Part shown: positions 16,054-22,920 of the stretch, piece by piece
Layout of the letters: each line of letters begins with the position of its first letter
Position numbering within the stretch: the stretch's first letter is position 1
DNA from: Bacteroidota bacterium
GTDB lineage: Bacteria; Bacteroidota; Bacteroidia; Chitinophagales; Chitinophagaceae
NCBI GenBank assembly: GCA_029561305.1
Contig: JAKQJG010000195.1
Span: forward strand, 1 to 39,998
Direction of reading: 5' to 3'
Length of the DNA stretch: 39,998 bases
Notes under the pieces: generated by a model
The model's input: only the letters and a program-made list of their open reading frames with translations
Database searches by the model: none
Told to the model about the DNA's origin: nothing
Made by a program: the position numbers and the translations under genes

Positions 16054-16485
16054 TTAATAATCTTTATTGTAGCCACCGCCACCGCTTTTTCCACCGCCAT
16101 AGCCGCCACGGCTTCCGCCGCCACCGCCATAACCACCACCGCCGCCACGGCTTCCGCCGCCACCGCCGTAACCGCCACGGCTTCCGCCGCCGCCACCGCT
16201 ACCAAAGCTGCGCTTTTTGAAACCACCACCACCACTGCCTTCAGGCTTTGGCTGGCTTTCGTTTACTTTTAATTTACGGCCTTGTACTTCAAAGTCGTTT
16301 AATGCTGCGATTGCTGCATTAGCTGCATCAGCATCATCCATTTCAACAAAACCAAAACCTTTGCTACGGCCGCTTACTTTGTCTTTAAGCACCTTTGCAG
16401 TGGTAACAGTTCCGTACTGGGAAAATAGTGAATTCAAATCTTCGTCGGTCATTGTCCAACTGAGATTACCAACATAAATGTTCAT
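16054..16485 (-). CDS. Glycine-rich RRM RNA-binding protein
   Basis: The protein has 143 residues. A single RRM fills residues 1-80, with RNP2 IYVGNL at 3-8 and RNP1 KGFGFVEM around 42-49. The remainder is a Gly/Arg/Tyr tail (SRGGYGGGGG-type repeats) ending GGGYNKDY. This is the bacterial counterpart of glycine-rich cold-inducible RNA-binding proteins, which bind single-stranded RNA and often act as RNA chaperones. The tail may drive RNA-dependent condensation, as in eukaryotic RGG proteins; that is inference. A spacer of 169 bases, with a candidate -7 box about 120 bases upstream, suggests a long leader of the kind used for cold or autoregulatory control. Confidence 0.92.
   Translation of the reverse strand: MNIYVGNLSWTMTDEDLNSLFSQYGTVTTAKVLKDKVSGRSKGFGFVEMDDADAANAAIAALNDFEVQGRKLKVNESQPKPEGSGGGGFKKRSFGSGGGGGSRGGYGGGGGSRGGGGGYGGGGGSRGGYGGGKSGGGGYNKDY
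16076..16210. repeat. GC-rich in-gene tandem repeat encoding the Gly/Arg tail
   Basis: Imperfect units built from CCGCCACCGCC and CCACGGCTTCCGCC recur through the 3' half of the RRM gene. They encode SRGGYGGGGG-like peptide units. The repeat is prone to length change by slippage or recombination. Confidence 0.75.
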
Positions 16486-16607
16486 TGTAAAAACTTTTAT
16501 TTATTAATTAAAAACCATAATGACTTAGCGGTACAATGAACTGAGAATGGGGCCTTTGAGGGGTATATTATCAGCCAACGACTAAATACTAAAACATTAA
16601 AGCATAA

Positions 16608-16615
16608 CAAATATA
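16608..16615 (-). promoter_or_regulatory. Candidate -7 box for the RRM gene
   Basis: The minus strand reads TATATTTG, an exact TAnnTTTG match. It would give a leader of about 115 bases. No -33 TTTG is visible at 19-20 bases, so support is partial. Confidence 0.35.
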
Positions 16616-16654
16616 GGTATTTCTGTAAAAAAACCGGATTTTCTTAAGGAATAT

Positions 16655-18256
16655 TCAAATCGATGGTTTTTCCAGTATCATTTCAGCTAAACGGCTGTCC
16701 CGGTTATATACATCCTTCCTCAGGTTCAGTTTGCCGTCATTGCCCACCCAGGCGGTAAAATATGAAATAAATACCGGGATGGTTTTAGTTAGTGTTACAT
16801 ATTGTTCCTTACCAGCATTCATAGCGGCGGTAATGGCTTCTTCAGTCCATTTTGGGTCGTTTCTTAACAGGTAAACAGCCAGCTTTTTTGGCTCAGCCAG
16901 CCTGATGCAACCATGACTAAACGCCCTGTTGGTTTCATTAAAAAGTGACTTCGAGGGTGTATCATGCAGGTAAATACTGTGGCTGTTGGGGAAAAGGAAT
17001 TTTACAAGACCCAGGGAATTGTTAGGCCCAGGCTTTTGTCTTACACTGTTACCATTCCATTCCATATTGTGCCGGGTAAGATAATTACGGTTTCTTTTGA
17101 TGCCCGGTAACACTTCGTTTTTTAAAATACTGTAGGGTACATTCCAGTAGGGGCTCATCACTATATATTTCATATCACCATTAAAGATCACTGTTTTATT
17201 CTGGCTTTTACCCACCACCACATTCATGTCAAACGCAAGACTGTCGTTTTCAAAAACATAGAGCTTATAAGCCGGGATATTGATCAGCAGGTAGTCTTTT
17301 TCAATTGCCTCGGGCACCCATCGGCTTCTCTCCATATTAACCATGATCGTCTCTATTCTTTTTTCTACCGGGTAGTTCATTTCTGTGATTACCGCAGTAC
17401 CTATAATACCGTCATCTTTTAAACCAAGCCTTTTTTGAAGCGATCTAACTGCTACGGTTAAGGTGGAATCAAACACATTGCTTTTGTTGTTGTTTGCCAG
17501 GTCGCCCATTGCAAACAGCCAGCTACGGATATCAGAAATTACAGCCAATGAATCCCCTTCCTGTAATTTCTTTTTGTCTGTTTTTATTATGGGCAGGCTA
17601 TTGCTGTTTTTTATTTCTTTCATTCTTTTCAGCTCGGCTTTCAGCAATTCGTATTGTTTATAAACCGGTTGGTTCAGTGTTTTTTTATTGGCAGATAAAG
17701 AGTCCAGCAATTGCGTATACGATATTTTTTTCCTCGGCAGCAGCCACTCGAGTTCTTTCACTTCTTTTTCACCTATTCCCTGCCAGGCAAATTTTGCATA
17801 GGAGAGGTATTCGCTTGTCAGCATCAGGTCAAGCATGGCGGAAGGTTTGTCGGCAGTTTCGAGCAGTTGGGTGAATTGTTCTTTATAGGGGATTTTATCG
17901 GGCAAACCTTCTTCATCAATATTCATAATGCGGTTATACAGGTTATTGGCAGGTTCTACCAGGCCATTTTCATCAAACCATGCATATGCATATTTCCGGC
18001 CCCGGTAAAAGCTGATGATATCCGTTTCGAAAGCCCTGAATGCAGCAAAACTATCCAGGAATTGCTGTACTGCACTGCTGTCGAATTTCAATGTTGTTTG
18101 TGTACTAAAGCGGCCGGGTATAGAAAGATCCCGGTTAGATACTAATACACTGTCTTTTTTAATGCTTGCTATATCTTCGGTATTATTACAACTGTATAAG
18201 AAGGCGACAAGTGAAAAAGAGAAAACTATTTTTATTGGTATCAATATCCGCTGCAT
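16655..18256 (-). CDS. L,D-transpeptidase (YcbB-like) lipoprotein
   Basis: The protein has 533 residues. The N-terminus is a lipoprotein signal with lipobox LYSC (Cys23). A helical scaffold region follows, with FYRGRKYAYAWFDENGLVEP near residue 85. A peptidoglycan-binding domain is near residue 270 (SLQKRLGLKDDGIIG). The YkuD catalytic domain (about 310-490) has YLLINIPAYKLYVFEND, a conserved His at about 431 (YLHDTP), and the SHGCIRL motif with catalytic Cys450. This order matches YcbB (LdtD)-type enzymes, which make 3-3 cross-links between peptidoglycan stem peptides. The protein should be anchored to a membrane facing the periplasm. It is transcribed toward the RRM gene; no strong terminator separates them. 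Confidence 0.92.
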   Translation of the reverse strand: MQRILIPIKIVFSFSLVAFLYSCNNTEDIASIKKDSVLVSNRDLSIPGRFSTQTTLKFDSSAVQQFLDSFAAFRAFETDIISFYRGRKYAYAWFDENGLVEPANNLYNRIMNIDEEGLPDKIPYKEQFTQLLETADKPSAMLDLMLTSEYLSYAKFAWQGIGEKEVKELEWLLPRKKISYTQLLDSLSANKKTLNQPVYKQYELLKAELKRMKEIKNSNSLPIIKTDKKKLQEGDSLAVISDIRSWLFAMGDLANNNKSNVFDSTLTVAVRSLQKRLGLKDDGIIGTAVITEMNYPVEKRIETIMVNMERSRWVPEAIEKDYLLINIPAYKLYVFENDSLAFDMNVVVGKSQNKTVIFNGDMKYIVMSPYWNVPYSILKNEVLPGIKRNRNYLTRHNMEWNGNSVRQKPGPNNSLGLVKFLFPNSHSIYLHDTPSKSLFNETNRAFSHGCIRLAEPKKLAVYLLRNDPKWTEEAITAAMNAGKEQYVTLTKTIPVFISYFTAWVGNDGKLNLRKDVYNRDSRLAEMILEKPSI

Positions 18257-18320
18257 AATAAAATCGTTGAAGCGTTAAAGTTAGTGTTTATGGAAATGCC
18301 GTTGCGTTAACTATTGTATA

Positions 18321-18360
18321 AACAAAAAGCCCGCTTCAAAAGAAACGGGCTTTAAAAATA
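18321..18360 (-). terminator. Intrinsic terminator of the rpsF-rpsR-rplI operon
   Basis: AAAGCCCG (18326-18333) pairs with CGGGCTTT (18346-18353). On the minus strand the stem is followed by TTGTTTAT. It lies 19 bases past the rplI stop codon. Confidence 0.8.
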
Positions 18361-18371
18361 ATTGTATTGAA

Positions 18372-18818
18372 TTATTCCGCAACCACTTCAAACTCAACTT
18401 CAGTTTCATTACTGTTACCAAAATCAATTTTCGCTTTGAATGTGCCTAACTCTTTTACTTCGTCAAGAATGGTGATACGGCGACGGTCGATTTCATATCC
18501 TCTTTGTTCTTTGATAGCACGGGCTATCTGTACAGAAGTTACGCTGCCGAAGATCTTGCCACTTGTACCTGTTTTAGCACCAATTTTCAATGGTCCTTCA
18601 GCAAGTTTAGCAATTACACTGTTGATCTCCGCCAATAATTTAGCTTCTTTCTTAGCTTGTTGCTTTTGCTTTTCCTGCAATTGTTTCAGGTTAGAAGGGT
18701 TGGCTTCTACCGCAAATTTTTGAGGAATAAGGTAGTTACGGCCATAACCATTTTTTACAGTTACCAGTTCGTTGGCACCGCCAAGGTTGTTTACATCCTG
18801 AATTAATATTACCTGCAT
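18372..18818 (-). CDS. rplI: Ribosomal protein bL9
   Basis: The protein has 148 residues, a normal length for bL9. The N-terminal RNA-binding domain has the typical start MQVILIQDVNNLGGANELVTVKNGYGRNYLIP in broken form (MQVILIQDVNNLG, VKNGYGRNYLIPQKFA). A long connecting helix (LKQLQEKQKQQAKKEAK) and a C-terminal domain follow. bL9 binds 23S rRNA at the base of the L1 stalk. The gene is third in the S6-S18-L9 cluster but is separated from rpsR by 154 bases holding two hairpins, one of them a perfect AT palindrome. Confidence 0.97.
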   Translation of the reverse strand: MQVILIQDVNNLGGANELVTVKNGYGRNYLIPQKFAVEANPSNLKQLQEKQKQQAKKEAKLLAEINSVIAKLAEGPLKIGAKTGTSGKIFGSVTSVQIARAIKEQRGYEIDRRRITILDEVKELGTFKAKIDFGNSNETEVEFEVVAE

Positions 18819-18886
18819 TGTTTTGCATTTTTACCCAATCCGTTTAAAGACTTTCTCCAAAAGGCGTACACTTTCATCTGGCAGTT

Positions 18887-18924
18887 AATAATCAATAATT
18901 ATTAATTAATAATTATTGATTATT
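18887..18924. repeat. Perfect 38-bp AT-rich palindrome
   Basis: AATAATCAATAATTATTAA (18887-18905) is followed with no spacer by its exact reverse complement (18906-18924). It lies inside the ribosomal operon between rpsR and rplI. In DNA it could extrude as a cruciform; in RNA it would fold into a long AU hairpin. Confidence 0.9.
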
Positions 18925-18943
18925 GGGAGCTTTTAAAAGTATG

Positions 18944-18962
18944 CACCCTTCAAATTAGGGTG
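18944..18962 (-). promoter_or_regulatory. Hairpin after rpsR
   Basis: CACCCT (18944-18949) pairs with AGGGTG (18957-18962) around a 7-base loop, 10 bases after the rpsR stop. The following minus-strand sequence CATACTTTT is only a weak U-tract, so partial termination or RNA processing before rplI is possible. Confidence 0.4.
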
Positions 18963-18972
18963 GTGAAAAGAT

Positions 18973-19239
18973 CTATTTTAATAAGTCTGTTACATAAGGC
19001 AGAATAGCCATTTGACGGGCTTTCTTCACTGCATCGCTCACTTTACGCTGAAACTTCAGAGAGTTCCCGGTAAGACGGCGTGGTAACAATTTACCCTGCT
19101 CATTCAAAAACTTTTTCAAAAAATCAGCATCCTTATAATCAATATAGTGGATACCCATTTTCTTAAAGCGGCAGTATTTTTTCGGGCGCTTATCAGCTTT
19201 GATGGCTGTTAAGTACTTGATTTCATTTGCTTTTGCCAT
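18973..19239 (-). CDS. rpsR: Ribosomal protein bS18
   Basis: The protein has 88 residues, matching bS18. It has [18 protein letters not shown], the [15 protein letters not shown] segment typical of the family, and the end [11 protein letters not shown]. bS18 forms a heterodimer with bS6 in the platform of the 30S subunit. The gene starts two bases after the rpsF stop, so the two are co-translated. Confidence 0.97.
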   Translation of the reverse strand: MAKANEIKYLTAIKADKRPKKYCRFKKMGIHYIDYKDADFLKKFLNEQGKLLPRRLTGNSLKFQRKVSDAVKKARQMAILPYVTDLLK

Positions 19240-19241
19240 GA

Positions 19242-19598
19242 TTATGCCTCCGCTTTTTCAGTTACTGAATGTTTTACGCCACTTTTCTTTTTCGCATTGT
19301 ACTCAACGGCGTATTTGTCGAGGACAGTGTACATGTGACGCATAACTGACTCGTCACGTAAAAGCTGAGTTTTCAACTTTTCATTGAAGCTGGATGGCGC
19401 ACTATATTCCATTACCCAATAAAGACCGGTTGTCTTTTTGGCAATGGGATACGCCAGCGATTTTAATCCCCAGGGATTGGTGTGCGATACTTCTCCGCCA
19501 TTTTCTTTAACGATGGCAGCGTATTTGCTCTGAGCGGCTTTGTATTCCTCTTCAGAGAGCACAGGGGTAAAAATCACCATCAATTCGTAATTGTTCAT
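19242..19598 (-). CDS. rpsF: Ribosomal protein bS6
   Basis: The protein has 118 residues with the bS6 start [18 protein letters not shown], then [22 protein letters not shown] in broken form ([12 protein letters not shown]) and a charged C-terminal tail ([16 protein letters not shown]). It pairs with bS18, encoded directly downstream. There is no ssb gene between rpsF and rpsR, unlike in Bacillus. A GC hairpin in the leader may be an autoregulatory site. Confidence 0.97.
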   Translation of the reverse strand: MNNYELMVIFTPVLSEEEYKAAQSKYAAIVKENGGEVSHTNPWGLKSLAYPIAKKTTGLYWVMEYSAPSSFNEKLKTQLLRDESVMRHMYTVLDKYAVEYNAKKKSGVKHSVTEKAEA

Positions 19599-19632
19599 TC
19601 CCTTTAATTTGTGTGTTAAAAATGTTGTTTAT

Positions 19633-19654
19633 CCCGCCAGGTTTTCCAACGGGG
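19633..19654 (-). promoter_or_regulatory. Candidate S6:S18 autoregulatory leader hairpin
   Basis: On the minus strand a CCCCG...CGGG stem encloses GG-AAAA-CC and lies 35 bases before the rpsF ATG, at the predicted 5' end of the transcript. In several bacterial phyla the S6:S18 complex represses its own operon by binding a leader hairpin with an exposed CCG. This hairpin has a CCG at the base of the stem, but the full consensus cannot be confirmed by eye. Confidence 0.4.
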
Positions 19655-19657
19655 CAG

Positions 19658-19665
19658 CAAAGGTA
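19658..19665 (-). promoter_or_regulatory. -7 box of the ribosomal operon
   Basis: The minus strand reads TACCTTTG, an exact TAnnTTTG match, 60 bases upstream of rpsF. Transcription would begin close to the leader hairpin. Confidence 0.5.
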
Positions 19666-19728
19666 AGGGTTTGAGGCTAAAAATGGAAGAAAAGAAGCAA
19701 GCTTTTACTGAACAAAGCAATAAAACTT

Positions 19729-19736
19729 TACATTTG
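19729..19736 (+). promoter_or_regulatory. Candidate -7 box for the metallopeptidase gene
   Basis: TACATTTG matches TAnnTTTG and lies 63 bases before the start codon. A second near-match, TATTGTTTG, lies at 19750-19758. Confidence 0.35.
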
Positions 19737-19798
19737 ACTATGTTTTAATTATTGTTTGCATCATTAATATCAGCAAACAGCCCTAAAAATAACCAGGT

Positions 19799-22777
19799 AT
19801 GAGAAAAAAAATGATGCTTTTCCTTACATCAACCCTTATGGGTACCATGCTCTATGCCCAATCCACAGAACTTTTCAGGTACAATGGTGAATATGCTGCT
19901 GCTAAAAACGCAGTTGTTACAGCCGGGAAAAAACTGTTGATAGACAAAGCCTTTCTGCAGCAACTCCACAAAACCAGGCCACAACAGGCTGAGATAAAAA
20001 TAACCTTGCAGCATGAAGTGCTGGTACTCAAACTAAGCAGTACTAATTTGTTTAGTTACAACCGGCCAGAAGTAATAATTGCCAGTTCACTTAAACAATA
20101 TGATTATTCACCTGGGTATTATTTAAGGGGAAAGATAGAAGGCAAAGAAAGATCGTTAGTGGCTTTAAGTATTTTTGAGGACGGCGCAGGAGGTGTTTTA
20201 TCTTATGATGGTAACAATTATAATCTCTGCATTGCCAATAACAACAGTGACTTTTCAACAAATGACTATATACTCTACGCTGATAAAGACTTTCATGCCA
20301 CTCTTCCCGAATGCTTTACAGAGGACGGAGGCAAACCGGTGTCATTACCCAATTATTACCAACGGCCATTGAGTTCGGTGGGTTGTCCTGTGGATATGCA
20401 TTTTGAACTGGCTTATGGTATGTACACCGGGCAAGGATCCGATATTCAAAATGTAATCCGGTATTTTACCATATTGTTTAACTGTGTGCAAACACTGTAT
20501 AATAGTGAAAATATACTGGTTCAGATAAGAGATTTAAAAGTGTGGGATGTACCAGACCCCGAAGACGGGCTGGGAACGTCGAGGGATGTCTTGTACGATT
20601 TTTCTCAACGGATGGACAACGAAGGGTTTAATGGAGACCTTGCACATTATGTTACATTTAACAGGCTGGGTGGCGGCATTGCATGGCGGGATGAACTTTG
20701 TAGTTCTGATTACTACCGGACTGCTGTTTCAGGTAGTGTGGTAGCCAATTATTCAGCCTTTCCTAATTATAGTTTTAGTGTTGAGGTAATTACACATGAA
20801 ACCGGGCATAACATTGGCTCGCCGCATACACATAGTTGTACCTGGCCGGGCGGTGCTATTGATGATTGCTATACGGTAGAGGGGAGTTGCCTCCCTGGTC
20901 CCACACCAGCAACTGGTGGCACCATCATGAGTTATTGCCATCTTTCCAACGTAGGAATAAACTTTGCCAATGGCTTTGGTCCTTTACCCGGCGATCTTAT
21001 CCGCTCACGGGTATCAGACGCCACCGCCACCCGGTGTTTATGCAGTTGCAGCGATATCGAGCTTGATATCAGCACCCAGGATATTGGTTGTGGTAGCCCA
21101 ACGGGCATAGCTGTTCCTGTTATTACCAACGGGGCAGGGCCATTTAGTTTCTTGTGGAGCAATGGTTCTACCGACTCTGTAGCCACGGGCCTTACAGCAG
21201 GAACATATTTTGTAAAGGTGACTGGAAGTAACAGCAATTGTACGGTGATAAAGGGTTGTAAAATAATCAGCACCGGCAATTCAATATCCACAACGCTTAG
21301 CCCTGCAGCAACAACGGTATCAAAATGCCTCAATGAAACTCATAGCATGGCTGCAATGGTATCACCTGCCGGTAATTATAACTACCAGTGGTACAAAGAC
21401 AATGTGGCCATAACCGGCGCAATAAATAGTAGTTATACAGCGAATGCCAGTGGTGCTTATTTTGTAAAAGTGAATACTTCTTCCTGTGCCGGGCAGTCGC
21501 CAACCGTAAATTTAGGTATACAAAATATCGCAGCTTTTGCCATTACGGTAAATGGATCTCCTGGTATCTGCTTTAATGACAGTGTTCGATTATCCATACC
21601 ATCAACCACCTATTCTATTGAGTGGTTGTTAAATGGAGCACCAATAACAGGCGCCACATCCGCCAATATTATTGCAAAAGCAGCAGGTGACTATACTGCA
21701 AGAGTATACGCCCCGGCAAACGCTGCCTGTATGCAGTTATCCTCACCAGTTACTATCCAGGTGAAACCGTCACCTGCGGCATTCATATCTCCAGCCGGCA
21801 ATGTCAATATTTGTACAGGTCAATCGGCGATGCTTTCACATAATGCTGTTGTTGGCAACACCTATCAATGGTACGAAGGTGCCGGCGTTTTAAATGCTGA
21901 AACCAATCCTGTTTTAAACACAGGCAACGCCGGCAGTTACCAGTTGCTGGTTACTAACGCCAATGGGTGCTTTAGTAAAAGTGCGGTGACGAATGTGATA
22001 GTTAACCCATTGCCTGATTCGGGCATTTCACCTTTCCCGGCTTTTTCACTTTGCCAGGGTGGTTCGCTGAAGCTGGAAGTAAAACCTGCCACCATTAACG
22101 CTGCGTATAGCTGGTATAATGGCAGCCAGTTGATTGCTAACACTGCGGAAAATTTTCTTGCTGTTACACAAAGCGGTTCGTATTATGCCAGGATAAAAAA
22201 TAATAGTACAGGTTGTGAAAGCTCATCTGGTGTAACAACGGTAAACATGATCCCGCCACCAGCCATTTTTGCCGGTAATGATACTATACTTGCCACCGGC
22301 CAGCCTTACCGGCTGCGTGCTTTTGAAACCTCTGCGCTTGGGGTTACCCGTTATGAATGGTCTCCCTCTACAGGTCTCGACAATCCTTATATCGCAAGCC
22401 CTGTAGCAACTTTGTATACAGACCAGTTGTATACTGTAAAAGGAATACATCCGCTCGGTTGCTATGGCACAGCTACTATAAAATTTACTGTGTATAAAGG
22501 TCCAGCTATGTATGTACCCAATGCATTTTCACCAAACGGAGATGGAAACAATGACTTGCTGAAATGCTTTGCGGTAGGCCTGCAATCATTTAAATATTTT
22601 GATGTATATAACCGTGGCGGCGAAAGGGTTTTCAGAACTACTAATCCAACTACCGGCTGGGATGGTTTTTACAAAGGAACACCTGTTGATCCCGGCACCT
22701 TTGTGTGGGTGGCAGAAGGTGTTGATTACAATGGTAAGCCAAAGCTGCAGAAAGGAACAGTAGTGTTGCTGAGATAA
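19799..22777 (+). CDS. Reprolysin-like zinc metallopeptidase, T9SS type B cargo
   Basis: The protein has 992 residues with a signal peptide (MRKKMMLFLTSTLMGTMLYA, then Q). A propeptide-like region comes first. The catalytic domain (about 200-415) carries HETGHNIGSPHTH (zinc ligands H333, H337 and H343) and the Met-turn GGTIMSYCH near 372. Together these mark the metzincin reprolysin-like (M12B-type) group. Residues about 418-495 form an SprB-like repeat (GPFSFLWSNGSTDS, GLTAGTYFVKVTG). Several Ig-like repeats with NxYQWYxxxxxL cores follow (NYQWYKDN, YQWYEGAG, YSWYNGSQ). The last 85 residues are a gliding-motility-type sorting domain (YVPNAFSPNGDGNND, WDGFYKGTPVDPGTFVW). It is a secreted or surface-bound protease, probably degrading extracellular protein. 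Confidence 0.9.
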   Translation: MRKKMMLFLTSTLMGTMLYAQSTELFRYNGEYAAAKNAVVTAGKKLLIDKAFLQQLHKTRPQQAEIKITLQHEVLVLKLSSTNLFSYNRPEVIIASSLKQYDYSPGYYLRGKIEGKERSLVALSIFEDGAGGVLSYDGNNYNLCIANNNSDFSTNDYILYADKDFHATLPECFTEDGGKPVSLPNYYQRPLSSVGCPVDMHFELAYGMYTGQGSDIQNVIRYFTILFNCVQTLYNSENILVQIRDLKVWDVPDPEDGLGTSRDVLYDFSQRMDNEGFNGDLAHYVTFNRLGGGIAWRDELCSSDYYRTAVSGSVVANYSAFPNYSFSVEVITHETGHNIGSPHTHSCTWPGGAIDDCYTVEGSCLPGPTPATGGTIMSYCHLSNVGINFANGFGPLPGDLIRSRVSDATATRCLCSCSDIELDISTQDIGCGSPTGIAVPVITNGAGPFSFLWSNGSTDSVATGLTAGTYFVKVTGSNSNCTVIKGCKIISTGNSISTTLSPAATTVSKCLNETHSMAAMVSPAGNYNYQWYKDNVAITGAINSSYTANASGAYFVKVNTSSCAGQSPTVNLGIQNIAAFAITVNGSPGICFNDSVRLSIPSTTYSIEWLLNGAPITGATSANIIAKAAGDYTARVYAPANAACMQLSSPVTIQVKPSPAAFISPAGNVNICTGQSAMLSHNAVVGNTYQWYEGAGVLNAETNPVLNTGNAGSYQLLVTNANGCFSKSAVTNVIVNPLPDSGISPFPAFSLCQGGSLKLEVKPATINAAYSWYNGSQLIANTAENFLAVTQSGSYYARIKNNSTGCESSSGVTTVNMIPPPAIFAGNDTILATGQPYRLRAFETSALGVTRYEWSPSTGLDNPYIASPVATLYTDQLYTVKGIHPLGCYGTATIKFTVYKGPAMYVPNAFSPNGDGNNDLLKCFAVGLQSFKYFDVYNRGGERVFRTTNPTTGWDGFYKGTPVDPGTFVWVAEGVDYNGKPKLQKGTVVLLR

Positions 22778-22796
22778 TCTTGCTTTACAGAATTTG

Positions 22797-22827
22797 AAAA
22801 GCCGCAGTAATAAGCTGCGGCTTTTTG
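22797..22827 (+). terminator. Intrinsic terminator after the metallopeptidase gene
   Basis: GCCGCAG (22801-22807) pairs with CTGCGGC (22815-22821), extended by AAAA/TTTT, and is followed by TTTTTG. Confidence 0.85.
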
Positions 22828-22881
22828 ATGCCCTCGTTTTATATTTTCGGTAATGTGGTCAAAAATAGTTGGAAGCCAGGT

Positions 22882-22920
22882 CCCTCCTTTAGTGGGCGGA
22901 GGGGGTTACCCTCACCCCTT
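22882..22920. repeat. GC-rich palindromic repeat supplying the 3' end of the macroglobulin gene
   Basis: CCCTCC (22882-22887) and GGAGGG (22898-22903) flank TTTAGTGGGC, and TTACCCTCACCCC follows. The macroglobulin stop codon (complement of TTA at 22889-22891) lies inside the element, so the last residues (VTPSAH) are encoded by it. Confidence 0.65.

Noticed and set aside
15999-16235. Ala/Val-rich frame antisense to the RRM gene
   Set aside because: It is a by-product of the Gly/Arg repeat read in another frame and has no family resemblance.
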